64,000 nt of DNA, taken from the NCBI GenBank assembly GCA_963920525.1, contig OY986438.1:122178920-122242919 (forward strand), in the 5' to 3' direction. Below are positions 24,200 to 35,223 of the stretch, piece after piece; the first letter of the stretch is position 1; the number at the start of each line of letters is the position of its first letter. Both the position numbers and the translations under genes were made by a program. A model generated the notes under the pieces. That model ran no database searches, was not told the DNA's origin, and worked only from the letters and a program-made list of their open reading frames with translations. The stretch comes from Dichetophora obliterata (taxonomy: Eukaryota; Arthropoda; Insecta; Diptera; Sciomyzidae).

Positions 24200-24490
24200 C
24201 AAATTCGTTAAAAACAGCAATCATTAGAGGTCCCACCTAAAATTTTGTGTTTACCTTCAAAATTGATACGACACTATATTAAAAAGTTTAAAACATTGCT
24301 GCAAAGACCATGAAAAATGTGACTGAAAATTGCAGGTAAAAAATTCGTTTCAATTTTTTTCATAAAAGTCCTACACCACCAATAAGACCCGTTTAAGGTC
24401 TTTAAAATATATTTATTTTTTTTCCGTACGACTTATGGTTTTAAAGATACAGCTATTAAAGAACTTGCAGAAATTGTCTTTTTTTGTTTT
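24200..24490 (-). repeat. Dispersed repeat family C, copy 2
   Basis: Inverted homologue of 19010-19215. Confidence 0.6.
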
Positions 24491-25290
24491 TTAATAATGT
24501 ATAAATTAGAAAAACAACAATTTTTCGCAAAAACAACAAACACAGTTCAAGTTCTCTTTTTGAGCACTGCTAACCTACAAAGTTTCAAAAAAATTTAAAA
24601 CACAAAGGTCAGATGATGTGGAATCATCGATATACTTGATATATCTATGTAGTTGTTGTATTTTATATACAGTCTGCTTCATATTTCATCTTATGATACC
24701 TTATTTATACTTATTTGGATACCTACCAATTTTTTCCAAAATATTTCATAGATATAGTAATGGAAACAAAAGGAGTAAGTATTAACGAGCTATTTAAGCT
24801 TACTGTAAATTAACGCTATAAAACAAAAAAGATAACAAAATAACAAAAATTACTGCTACAAAATTTATCGTACGTTTAAAGTAAAAGTTAATTAAAAGCT
24901 ATATTTAATATTTTTTTGGGCCACCACTTAATAAAACTGTCTGCTGCCATCTATTTGGCATTGAAGAAATCAGTTTATTGGTAAATTCTGCAGGTATTTG
25001 GCCCCATTCCTGTTGCAAGGCATTTTTTAAAGTAGAGTAAGTTCGGTAAATATGGAATACCCTTAACTTTTTTTGAAATAAAACAGCCAGTTTTATTTGA
25101 AAACATAAAATTTTTTTAAATTGTTTTAAATTCATTTTATATTAAGTCTCCATAAAAGAATTACGTTACAAAAAACACAACAAAAAGGAAATATTAAAGG
25201 AAAAAATAAAGGAACTTCAAAATATCACTTTTCAAAAATGTGCGACTAATATAGCCCACCGTGTGTTGAATATGGACTAGGGTGGTCCAT

Positions 25291-27169
25291 ATTAAACACA
25301 ACTTATACACAAAATTCACAAATAAAATATTCTTTTTCGTTGCCACTGCACAGTTCATGTGCCCACATTGCGCATAAAACGCACTGCAACCATGTTTCTC
25401 CACCTTTATCTTCGGAAAAAAGACTTGAGCAATATATGCATTTGGCATCTTCCATATTAGTCCTATCAGGACTTGCATCTGATGAATCATCTGCTGTAAA
25501 ATTGTCTTCAAAGTCTGATGAAGAATCTGCTGTACGTTAATTTTTCTTCTGAAAAGTAAATTTTGAGGAAAACCTTTTTCAAACCTAACTACAAATATAA
25601 TTCACATCTACCTTCTTTTTCAAAATGTTTTTTTCCCGATTCGTTTTCCGCGTGTGTTTTGATTCTTAAATTGTTTGTCATTGTTTTTTTAATAGATTCC
25701 TCTAGATTCTTTTTATGCGGTGATGATGATATCAGTTGTGCCTTTCCTGGTATTCGCCCTCGATTTGAATTTTTTTTAACTCGGACCGGAATAGGAGAAA
25801 TTTCTTGAGGCATTATGTAAGAAGTTGACCGAATGCCAGTGGAAGTGGAAGGTGTTTCATCGGGAATTTGTTCTAATTGCACCATTTCAGGTAAAGCGGT
25901 TGGTAGTTGTAAGGGATCTACATTTTGCACATTCTAAACTGTTGCATCAACTTCGTCCGCTGCGAGAAAATCGTGATCGCTAAAGATTTGCCTATTAAAA
26001 GGACATATTCCAGTTGACGAAAATCCTTTGACAGCAATTTCACCAGTTTGAGCTTTCATATAAGCTTGACTGAACAGTTGAATTATATCAAAATGTGTTA
26101 ATGCTTTTCCATTATTTATGACCCAACATCTTATTTCCTCAGTCAAATATTTTTTCAAGGGTCCCATGAAAGATTTATCCAGAAGTTGAATCTTATGGCT
26201 AGAGTGTGGAGGAATCGAAAGGATGCGAACATAGTTACTTCTAGCCAAGTCAATATTTCAATGTTTCTCGTATGGCTTGCATGCCCGTCCAATATGAGCA
26301 ATACAGGAGAAGATGCAGAAGGTTTAACTGTTGCAAGAAAGTGCTCGAACCATTTAGTAAATAAATGAGTTTGAATCCATCCGGAAGGATGATTTGCGTG
26401 AATTGATCCTGGCGGTGCACCTTTCATTAGAAGAGGATTTTCCCTCTTCCTAGGGAAAATAAACATAGGTGGTACAAATGACCCGCCTGCGCTCATACAC
26501 AAAACAGCAGTAATCAAAGATCAACTTTCTGCTGAAGTAAGTGCTCCTATCTGCTTCCGACCTTTCAGAGACAATACCTGTGGCATTTTTGCGGGCACAA
26601 CAGAAATTCCTCTTTCGTCTACATTGTAAATGTTATTTGGAGAAAAGTTGTGCGTAGCCATTTCTTTTTCCAACAAGTCAAAGAAAACGGTGACGTTTTC
26701 TTTTGAAAATCCTCTTCACGAGCTATAGATGTTCCGGTCGGCTGACGGAAGGACAGAGATGGATGACGTCTTAGAAATAAACGCAACCAATCTCTTCCTG
26801 CAGTTCCCTTTGCTACTGAAAACGGGTTTGGTATATTGTTCTTCAAAGCTTATTGAAATGCTAATGATCTTATATAATTTTTTGTTAGACCAAACAATTA
26901 AGTTCCATAAGCAATACATAGTCAACAAGCGATTCTTCGAGCTGTGGTGGGAAAATCGGTTTTCTGCCTAATTTGGCTGCTACTACTTCTTCTAACGGCC
27001 TTCCCTTCTCTGCCACCAAACGTCGTAATGTGGTTTTAGGTACATTGTACTGTTTGGATGTCCTTAAGAACCCCATTCGCTTTTCTTTGATGGCCGTAAT
27101 TGCATGCGCCGTATCTTCTTTGCGCCATGTCTGTCGTTGCTTTTGGACTTGCTTAGAGTTCGGAGCCAT
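25291..27169 (-). pseudogene. pogo/Tigger-type DDE transposase with C-terminal PHD-like finger
   Basis: Start ATG at 27169. Parts in order: N-terminal HTH (27169-26885, ...FLRTSKQYNVPKTTLRRLV); CENP-B-like second HTH (about 26880-26700, PNPFSVAKGTAGRDWLRLFLRRHP); DDE core with NVDERGIS (about 26625), LILDGHASHTRN (about 26290) and a third Asp in IQLLDKSFMGPLKK (about 26180); an acidic and basic tail; then a cysteine cluster C-x2-C...C-x2-C-x4-H-x2-C...C-x2-C (25440-25295) like a PHD finger. Broken by frameshifts near 26890, 26700, 26240 and 25560, and a stop near 26520. pogo-type enzymes insert at TA. Confidence 0.85.
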
Positions 27170-27299
27170 TTATATCCTTGTACACTGAACCAAAAAAAGG
27201 ACGTAATGACAGCGAATAAGTTCGTTTAGGCAACAAACGCGTTCGTTGAAATTGGTCCCATATAAGAAAACGTTGGTTTAACGTATACACATACGTTTA

Positions 27300-28230
27300 T
27301 TTTATGCCCGATGTACGTATAGCTAAAAATTGTACAAACACAGCTACGAACGCTATTCGTTGTCTGTATAATCTTGTTCGTTTAGAATATTTTTTCGGTA
27401 ACATATTCCATACATTGCTCGTACGTACACAATTCGTTCAGAATACGTATTTACAAAATCGTATTTAGGGACTTTTTTACGTACGCTGTTCGTTTAGCAT
27501 ACGCATTTACAAATTTATTAAGTGCGCTGCTCCTTTTTATGATGTACACCATACGTTAGTTTTGCGTACTATGTTCGTTTTGCTAACGTATTTACGAATA
27601 TTTTACCTACTACATCATACTTTAAAAATACGTATTTACGAAATGTTTACGTTTATCTTACGTTCAGAATACGTATAAACGAAACTTTTACGTATATAAC
27701 GCGTTCAAAATACGTATTTACGAACATTTTACGTGCGGTATACGTTAAAAATACGTATTTACGAAAATGTTACGTACAACGTACACTCAAAATACGCATT
27801 TATGAAATGTTTACGTACAGCATACGTTCATAATGCGTATTAACGGAATTTTACGTACACCACGCGTTCAAAATACGTACTAACGAACATTTTACGTACA
27901 GCATACGTTAAAAATACGAATTTACGAAAATGTTACGTACAACATACGCTCAAAATACGCATGTATGCAATTATAACGTACAGCATACGTTCATAATACG
28001 TTTTAAATAAACTTTTACGTACACCATACGTTGAAAATAGGTATTTACGAACCTTTTACGTACAGCCTACATTAACAATACGTATTCACGAACATTTTAA
28101 CGTACAGCATACGTTTAAAATACGTATTTATGGAACTTTTACAGCATACGTTTTATTTACGTACGCTGCACGTTCAGAACACGTATATACGAAATTCAAA
28201 CGTATACCATATGTTAATTTTACGTACGTA
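27300..28230. repeat. 41-bp tandem repeat array with four-monomer higher-order pattern
   Basis: Monomers begin ACGTACANCATACGTT and contain AATACGTATTTACGAA. From 27731 to about 28060 the variants cycle with period about 163-164 bp: compare 27731 with 27894 and the two GTTCATAATRCG monomers. This is satellite-like higher-order structure inside a transposon arm. Confidence 0.75.
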
Positions 28231-28510
28231 TCAGTCTGTGGGCACGATGCAAATGAGTCTGGAACTAACATGGAGTCCCACCTGATTTGCATTCCGTATC
28301 CAGAGATCCGCTGTACATCAAATTTGAAATCCTGTAAATTAAAATAAAACAAATGTGAGTAAACATACTAATAAAAATACATATTTATATTTAAGTTGTA
28401 TTTGGCATTTAATTTTTTAGATTTTTTCTTAAAATATTAAATTATATAATAATAAATTCACAGCAGATCACAGGGCAGACAAAACCCCAGATTTATATTA
28501 AAAAATAATA

Positions 28511-28715
28511 GAGGTATTCACGATTCAGTGCACTTGCCAGCACAGTTGAGGACTTTTGCAGCTAAGTCTTCGTGAACACACTACTATCACTTTTTCACAG
28601 CTGTAAATTTTTTCAATGTGCACTTGTGCAGATTTTTGACGTACGTGTATATTGTTTTTGTAAAATGAACAAGTACTCAACTGCACTGGCAAGTGCACTG
28701 AATCGTGAATACCCG
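28511..28715. mobile_element. MITE family D, copy 1 (205 bp), inside the foldback element
   Basis: TIRs GAGGTATTCACGATTCAGTG (28511 on) and inverse (to 28715), extending to TGCACTTGCC; TA on both sides (28509-28510, 28716-28717). Homologous to 46844-47116. No coding capacity. Confidence 0.85.
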
Positions 28716-29061
28716 TAATGTTAATGACTAGTATTAAGTGAAAAAACGTATAATTGTACATTAAGGTGCCTTGAAAAAAAATTCCGACTGATTTCCAGTT
28801 GATTGGTTTTAAATCGCAGTAAACGAAATTCTACACAATCTGATAAAAACTATACAGTCATATCATGAATAATTTTTCACGCGGAATCGGATAAGGGAGT
28901 TTTAATTTTTAAGATAAAGCTCAAGAACATTTTTAATGCAAATTGGTTCATCAACAAATTGGTTCAGAATATGCTTGAAATTTATCTTAAAATTAAAAAT
29001 CCTATTTTCGATTCCGTGTAAAAAATTATTCAAGATAGAGCTGATAAAGTAAATCAAAAAA

Positions 29062-29775
29062 TTAATTCTTTAATGCGTCAAGCATTATTGATAGTCTAGT
29101 TGACATAGTAATGTTTTCAAATTTATAAAAATGCTTGGCCACAAAATGCCAAAACTGGATGCAAGGTGGATGATATTCCAAGTTAAAAAGATGAAATGCT
29201 TTAAAGCATATATCTAATGCTCTTAAAAAGTTTTGAAAGGAAAATTTTACTCCTTCAAGATAAACATAAAAGCTTTGAAAACACTTAAAGTTTTTATCAC
29301 CAACAGCAAGTAAAAAAGGTTGAATGCTTCCTCCAGGTTTTGTATTCAAAAATGCAATGTGGTCATCGAGTTCTTGCACACTGCTCCCAACAAATAGAAA
29401 TGATTCCTGTGAGCTCTTGACTGTGTATTTAATTAAGACTTTTTTCCCGTTGTTGTCCTTTTGGGCTATTTTTTGGGTAGGTATTAAATATGCATGCATT
29501 GACCACAACAATTTCACAGCTGCAGCATCTTAAATTAAACAAAGTAAATATTATTAGTCATAAGTTACTACCAAGTTAAAAAGATTTTTTTTGTCATTTA
29601 CGCCATGTTTTCGAACCAAATGTTTTTTATAGCTTGACAAATTTTTAAATAGAAGAGCGCATTCTTTAATATAGCATCGAAATGAACTATTAGTGTGCAG
29701 TTGATGTTTTTTCTTTAAATGAACAACTAATAAATTAACTTCACTAAAACGTTCTTGGCACAGAAAACAAAACAT
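29062..29775 (-). CDS. Two-exon zinc-finger protein carried by the foldback element
   Basis: Exon 1 (29775 to about 29571) starts at an ATG and encodes two C2H2-like fingers: CFLCQERF...LVVHLKKKH, then CYIKECALLFKNLSSYKKHLVRKH. A short intron (about 40 bp; GTAGTAAC donor, TTTAATTTAAG acceptor near 29531) leads to exon 2 ending at 29062. Exon 2 carries TKPGGSIQPFLLAVGD and FLRALDICFKAFHLFNLEYHPP, a motif pair I associate with arthropod proteins of unknown function linked to mobile DNA. No frameshift is apparent, so it may be intact. It could bind the element's own repeats; that is inference. Exact splice sites are approximate. Confidence 0.55.
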
Positions 29776-29939
29776 TTTGAAGATATAATTTTTAAATAAA
29801 CTTGTTTAAAAATTATAAATTTTAAATAATATAATTTTATTAAGAAATTACTTGGTGGCTGCAAATCACACTTTACCGACGCATGTGCTTTACCGACGCT
29901 GTACAAACACAAAGTAATTTGAACTCAGCAACAGATTTC

Positions 29940-30480
29940 ACGCGCTCGGTATTTGTATGTACGTACAAGTGCGTTCAATGTAACGCAGCACTTAATTGTT
30001 ATTCGTTGTCAATACGTACTTGTACGTACAAAATTGTTTGCAATTTTTCATAAACGCAACGCTTGGACGTAATACGTATCTTAAACGTACAAGTACGTAT
30101 ACATTCAACGATATCTGTACGTATCCTTACGTTAATTTGTAACAAACTGTACGTATAAATTCTCATTCGTACAACGTTATTAATTCGTACGTGTGTGTCA
30201 ATGTAATGCGTTGTGAGTACGTAAGGATACGTTACAGTTATTCGTTATATGTACGTTTACATACGTTACTATGTAAAAAATGTCTATTTCAATGTCTAAA
30301 ATCAGAAATACGTTCGATGTACGTATTGCTTCGTTGTCCGTGTGAACAAAACTTGACGAATGTTATTAGCGAATGCAGTTTTGTGCAGCTAACGTTCGGT
30401 ACGTTAAATGTGCAGGGTTGAATTCCTAAAAATGAACGTATTCAACTGTACGAACAGTATTCGTAAAATTTACGAACAAT
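29940..30480. repeat. Right arm of the foldback element, GTACGTA-rich
   Basis: Dense TACGTAC, CGTACAAGTACG and TACGTTA motifs, opposite in sense to the left arm and less regularly spaced. Confidence 0.6.
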
Positions 30481-31098
30481 ATTATTTTCTGTGTAGCTAA
30501 AAAATAGAAATAGAAATGAAATATTAACTAAAAACATGTGTCAAATATGGTCCACTAGTCCATATTATCAGCATTTATGATGGGCCATATTATCAACACT
30601 GTTTTTTTCTACTATGCTTTTAATTTTCGCAAACTTTATTAACTATTTTCCAGATTCGATTTTACATAAGCAAACAAAACATTTAGCACTATATAATTTG
30701 CACAAACCCAAGAATATTCACACAAGAATTAATTAAAAAACGCGTAATTAAACTTACCAAAAAATTCCAACGACAACGCCAAAAAATTATCAAGTGCTGT
30801 CCTGTACACATCTGTTTCGAATGACTCACCACATTACAATGAGAGATGACCAGTTCGTTCATGTCTGAATTGAGTAGACAGTGGCGTGTCTAGCCTTTCT
30901 CAGTTAGGAAATATTGCTATGGGCCATATTACACACATGGGCCATATATGCCGAACTTACTCTACTTATGGAAGATGGTTCTTAAGCTGCTTTGCCAAAT
31001 AATCCCAAACATGTTCAATGGAATTCAAATCTGGACTTTGTGAAGGAGCATGGAGTTTTTTCGTGTTGTACTAAAGCCATTACTGGACAACATGCGCG

Positions 31099-31857
31099 AG
31101 TTACGACCCCCACTCAAACGACAACAACAAATACATATACTTCTCAGCCACCACCCAAACCATCGAGGCTCAATACGCCGCTGCAACACTTACAGTAACA
31201 ATTACAACAAACACAACAACAATACCAAATTAACCAACAAGTCAAAGACATCGTTACTACATTTACAACAACAGCACAAACGGCAATTAAATCTCGGCAC
31301 CCACAACAATAGCACCAGAAACAACAACATAATAAGCCCCACTGCACTACTTAAAGTGCAGCGTAATCAATAAGATATTTTAAGTGTTCCAATTTTATTT
31401 ACACTCTTTCTTTATTTTTTCCTCATAAATCGCAACTATTAAAATAGGTTCAATTTTAAAGTATAACATTAAAATCAAACTCTTGCATTTCTGATATTAT
31501 GTTGCAACCATAAATTGGGCAACATTTTACGATTATTTATTCTACATATTAACCACAAGACATTAAAATGAAACCCTTGCATTTTTGATATTATGTTGCA
31601 ACTATAAATTAGGCAACACTTTGTGACTATTAACTTTTACATATTAACCACATTGTATTTCTTTTACATACATTACATTTCTCCTATTTTACAATTGTAT
31701 TTCTTCCATTTATATCTTTACATACTTTTACACATTTACATTTCGAAAACGAATTGGTTAGATTTTAAGAAAGAGTTGTAATAAAGTTCAGTTCTAAGTT
31801 TACAGCAGAAAAGAAAAGTGTGTTTCAATCAAACTGCTCTAAGCAAGGAACATAACT
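31099..31857 (+). repeat. 5' LTR
   Basis: 759 bp, AGTTA...TAACT. An AATAAA at 31780-31785 is a likely poly(A) signal. Two internal copies of a TTGCATTT(C/T)TGATATTATG block (about 31483 and 31580) make a diverged internal duplication. Confidence 0.95.
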
Positions 31858-31866
31858 GGCGCAGTC
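31857..31866 (+). promoter_or_regulatory. Primer binding site
   Basis: TGGCGCAGTC directly after the LTR, the type used by 17.6/297/tom elements (tRNA-Ser-type primer). Confidence 0.8.
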
Positions 31867-32075
31867 TACGGCTTGGCGAACCATCTTGTGAATAGTGAAT
31901 AATCAGTATCCTTCTTATTTGAAGAATAAGTGATAAAATAATTGTTCGAAAGAATATCGAACTAAAATTATTGTAATTATCAGAAGTTATTATCGAGAGA
32001 ATATCGATACATAATATTCTGAAATAAGTGTTGACTGAATATCAGCACATTTTTTTTTCACAAGATCGGTTAAGT

Positions 32076-32221
32076 ATCAACTTTTAATCGCCGTTGGAAC
32101 TCAACGCTCTGAAAGGACGACTATATCAACTTTTAATCGCCGTTGGAACTCAACGCTCTGAAAGGACGACTATATCAACTTTTAATCGCCATTGGAACTC
32201 AACGCTCTGAAAGGACGACTA
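32076..32221 (+). repeat. Three tandem 49-bp repeats in the element leader
   Basis: Units start at 32076, 32125 and 32174. The first two look identical; the third differs by one base (CCGTT to CCATT) and at its end. gypsy carries its insulator binding sites in the same place, so a regulatory array is plausible; no su(Hw) consensus was recognised. Confidence 0.85.
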
Positions 32222-32237
32222 GCGAACAACAAGCATC

Positions 32238-32278
32238 ATGCAGCTAAAGCAGTTAATCATCATCATCGTTGGAAGCAT
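32238..32278 (+). CDS. Candidate env leader exon (signal-peptide start)
   Basis: ATG at 32238 opens a 14-codon hydrophobic ORF that stops immediately if unspliced. A donor GTAAGT begins at 32279. The exon leaves two bases of a codon, matching the phase of the acceptor at 35222-35223 in front of env. A spliced env message with a leader-derived start is known for gypsy-type elements; here it is inferred from phase. Confidence 0.65.
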
Positions 32279-32431
32279 GTAAGTCGAAAACTGAAAAATA
32301 ATTAAATAAAACAAAGCTTAAAAATAAAACAAATAAATTTTTTCAATAAAAGGGGATAAGAAAAGAAAAATTTCAATACGTTAACAATTTTATTCAATAA
32401 AAAAAAAAAAAGAACAAAGAAAAAAAAATTC

Positions 32432-35143
32432 ATGTGGAAAAAAACCCAGAAAAAACGTGCAGAAAATCAGCCCTATTCAGTTTCCCTCAGTAATCTTTTT
32501 AAAAGCAGAAGCCTTAGTTCAATTCTAGAAGAACCAAGTAGAGAATTTACTATGGAAAATACAGCCCCCATCCCAACCCTTCCCACCCCTGCCCCTGTAT
32601 ATGTGGATATTTTTCAGTCACTTCGCATTCCAGATGCAATAAAGGATTTGCCTCAATATGATGGCAATCCTCGACTACTATACGAATTTCTAAATAACGT
32701 AGAGGAAATATTGTTACATACAAGAGGTGCTAGTCATACGCCTCAAGGACAAATACTACTAAGGGCAATACGAAATAAGATAGTCGGTCAGGCAAACGAA
32801 GTACTAAATATGTACGGAACGTCACTCAATTGGGAAAACATAAAAACTAACTTAATTCTGCATTACTCTGACAAAAGATCGGAGACTTCACTTATTAGGG
32901 ATTTACACAACTTACGACAATACAACAAAACTGTAGAAAATTTTTTCAGTGAAATAATAGAAATTCAGGCTACACTGTGCAACAATATTTTGATACACGA
33001 AAGTGATCAAAATGTTGTAGCAGCAAAAAAAGAACTATTTGCGGAAATGTGTCTAAACTCATTTTTAAGTGGTCTTAGAGAGCCACTTGGCTCAAACATT
33101 AGGGCTATGAGGCCAGAATCCTTGGCCACTGCTTTAGCCTACTGTATAAAAGAACAAAATATTCATTACATGAGATCAGAAAGAAACACATATCAGAGTA
33201 AACAATATAAGCCATATAATACGTTCAATAAATATCCAGCAAGAATGCAAAACCCACGTAACTTTACACCAAATACGTCTAACTATAATCCAAACACATC
33301 AAATTACTACCAAAACACATATAACCCAAACCAGTCCCGATTTAATAACCCACCAACATACAATAGGTTTAATCCTAATCATAACCCTTTTAGAAATAAC
33401 CACAACAATAATAACAATTCGTCATTTTCTGCCAGACAACCACAACCAGAACCAATGGACACAAGTTCAGGTTTTACAAACACTAAAAACTCCACTGTAT
33501 CTCAAAGGAATAATAATTCCGATGTAAGCATGCGTTCTAAATTTTCCAGGATGACAAGACCAAGAACAGAAGAATTTCATAACATAAATAAAAATCCAAG
33601 GACCCAACGCCCCAATACCTCTTACCAACAACAATTAGATCAATATACAGATGACTCAATAGAAGACATCAATAACATTGAAGATGATCAAAATTTTTTC
33701 CGATCAGCCTCACCGAACCAACAGGATAAACCAAACACTAACGTGGACGTAAACATTAACGATACAGAATCTAATCACGCTACAAACGGAAGCACAATTC
33801 ACTCTGCTATAGAAAATCTCAACGATGGAATAGCTATTTCCGAAAAACCACTAAACGATTTTAATCTACAAATAATTCTACAAATATCAAGCCAAGCACC
33901 TGAAATCACAGTCGAAATTCCATTTAGAAATAAACAAAGACGCATAATCCGAAAAACTAATTTTAATGAAGACAGTATTACTCAAATTTTAAAAAACTAT
34001 ATGGCACCTAATAAATTATCTGCCATCTATACGGATGACGATACATTCAGAATAGTCCAGGATGTATACTCCAAATATTTTTCACATACCCAAATATTCC
34101 GTGTAATACGCTGCATGGAAATATTACAGGACATAACACAAAGCGACGAACAAGAACAGTTGATTAGGGATTATCACAATCGACATAACCATAGAGGAAT
34201 AAATGAAACACATTTGCATCTCAAAAGAAAGTACTACTTTCCATTTATGAAAAATAAAATCACACAAACAATTAATAACTGCGAAACCTGCAAAACTCAA
34301 AAATACGATAGGAATCCCCCTAAAACAAAATTTGAAAAACCAGAAACACCTATTAAGCCACTCGATATTTTGCACATCGATATATATACAATTAACAATC
34401 ACCCTATCTTAACAATAATTGACAAATTTTCTAAGTTCGGAGCAGGTTATAATCTACAATCGAAAAATAGCGTATCCATCCTAAAAGCATTAAAAACATA
34501 CATCAGTGTTTACGGTACACCTCGAAAAATTGTATGTGACCAAGGTCAAGAATTTATGGCAAATATATTTAAGGACTTCTGTCGTCAGTACCAAATAGAA
34601 CTGCATTTTACGTCATTCCAACAATCGAGTAGTAATTCTCCAGTAGAGCGTATGCATTCCACTTTAACTGAAATTTACAGAATTTTACTTACAACTCGAA
34701 AAGAAAACAATCTATCTCTTGAACATGACGAAATTTTAGCAGAAACATTTATAACTTACAATAACGCAATTCACTCCGCCACCAAACACACTCCCTACGA
34801 GTTATTTTTTGGCAGAACATACAAATTCAATAACATAATTTCATTTCACAATGAACACGAATACCTTCAAAAGTTAAAAGAATATCAGGAGATTCTATAC
34901 CCAAAAATATGTGAACAGCTTAAACAAATTACAAGCCTTAACATAGATAAAATCAATGTAACTAGAGACGAACCCGAAAATTTCGACAGCAACAAAACCA
35001 TATTTAGAAAAGAAAATAGAAGAAATAAAATGACTCCTAGATTCACAAAACATAAAGTAAAACGCAATAAAAAAGTCACATTAACCACAATAAAAGACCA
35101 AAAATTACACAAATCCAAACTAAGAAAACAAAATAAACCATAA
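32432..35143 (+). CDS. Gag-integrase fusion, 903 aa, lacking protease/RT/RNase H
   Basis: An uninterrupted ORF. A second Met (32552, residue 41) may be the true start. Residues about 41-440 are errantiviral Gag with an Asn/Gln-rich C-terminal part. Somewhere in 33730-33810 the frame passes into the region that normally follows RNase H. Then come the integrase HHCC zinc domain (residues about 582-620, H..H....C..C) and a DD35E core with Asp in LHIDIY (about 650), Asp in CDQGQEF (about 703) and Glu in SPVERMH (about 739), plus a basic C-terminal tail. Gag should form particles and integrase should insert cDNA, but reverse transcription must come from elsewhere. An in-frame deletion of roughly 2 kb is inferred from the usual size of pol. 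Confidence 0.92.
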   Translation: MWKKTQKKRAENQPYSVSLSNLFKSRSLSSILEEPSREFTMENTAPIPTLPTPAPVYVDIFQSLRIPDAIKDLPQYDGNPRLLYEFLNNVEEILLHTRGASHTPQGQILLRAIRNKIVGQANEVLNMYGTSLNWENIKTNLILHYSDKRSETSLIRDLHNLRQYNKTVENFFSEIIEIQATLCNNILIHESDQNVVAAKKELFAEMCLNSFLSGLREPLGSNIRAMRPESLATALAYCIKEQNIHYMRSERNTYQSKQYKPYNTFNKYPARMQNPRNFTPNTSNYNPNTSNYYQNTYNPNQSRFNNPPTYNRFNPNHNPFRNNHNNNNNSSFSARQPQPEPMDTSSGFTNTKNSTVSQRNNNSDVSMRSKFSRMTRPRTEEFHNINKNPRTQRPNTSYQQQLDQYTDDSIEDINNIEDDQNFFRSASPNQQDKPNTNVDVNINDTESNHATNGSTIHSAIENLNDGIAISEKPLNDFNLQIILQISSQAPEITVEIPFRNKQRRIIRKTNFNEDSITQILKNYMAPNKLSAIYTDDDTFRIVQDVYSKYFSHTQIFRVIRCMEILQDITQSDEQEQLIRDYHNRHNHRGINETHLHLKRKYYFPFMKNKITQTINNCETCKTQKYDRNPPKTKFEKPETPIKPLDILHIDIYTINNHPILTIIDKFSKFGAGYNLQSKNSVSILKALKTYISVYGTPRKIVCDQGQEFMANIFKDFCRQYQIELHFTSFQQSSSNSPVERMHSTLTEIYRILLTTRKENNLSLEHDEILAETFITYNNAIHSATKHTPYELFFGRTYKFNNIISFHNEHEYLQKLKEYQEILYPKICEQLKQITSLNIDKINVTRDEPENFDSNKTIFRKENRRNKMTPRFTKHKVKRNKKVTLTTIKDQKLHKSKLRKQNKP

Positions 35144-35223
35144 ATTTTAACATTATACCTCGAATTTTTTTTTCCAATAGGCACTTTTAGCTTGCATTAT
35201 ATTTGTATATTTTCACTTTTTAG

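Larger units (their letters stand above)
27181..30495. mobile_element. Foldback-like element with 41-bp satellite arms and an internal gene
   Basis: Begins TACACTGAA (27181) and ends TTCTGTGTA (30495), matching as inverted repeats except one base. Both arms are full of TACGTA/CGTATTTACG motifs, in mirrored orientation (about 27300-28230 and 29940-30480). Between them lie a MITE and a two-exon zinc-finger gene. It sits 11 bp upstream of the pogo transposase ATG. No clear target duplication was seen. Architecture parallels FB/NOF of Drosophila; relationship not established. Confidence 0.65.
25035..30962 (-). mobile_element. pogo/Tigger-like transposon inserted in the Tc1-like element
   Basis: Termini GAGTAAGTTCGG (25035-25046) and inverse (30951-30962), flanked by TA (25033-25034, 30963-30964). 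Subterminal ATATGG/CCATAT motifs recur at both sides. It encodes a pogo-type transposase on the minus strand and is itself interrupted by the foldback element 27181-30495, leaving about 2.6 kb of its own sequence. Confidence 0.85.

Noticed and set aside
27300..28230. CRISPR-like array
   Set aside because: Contiguous diverged 41-bp monomers without unique spacers, in an animal genome.
31144..31347. 67-codon Cys-rich minus-strand ORF, repeated at 36829-37032
   Set aside because: Antisense of CAA-rich LTR sequence, duplicated only because the LTR is.
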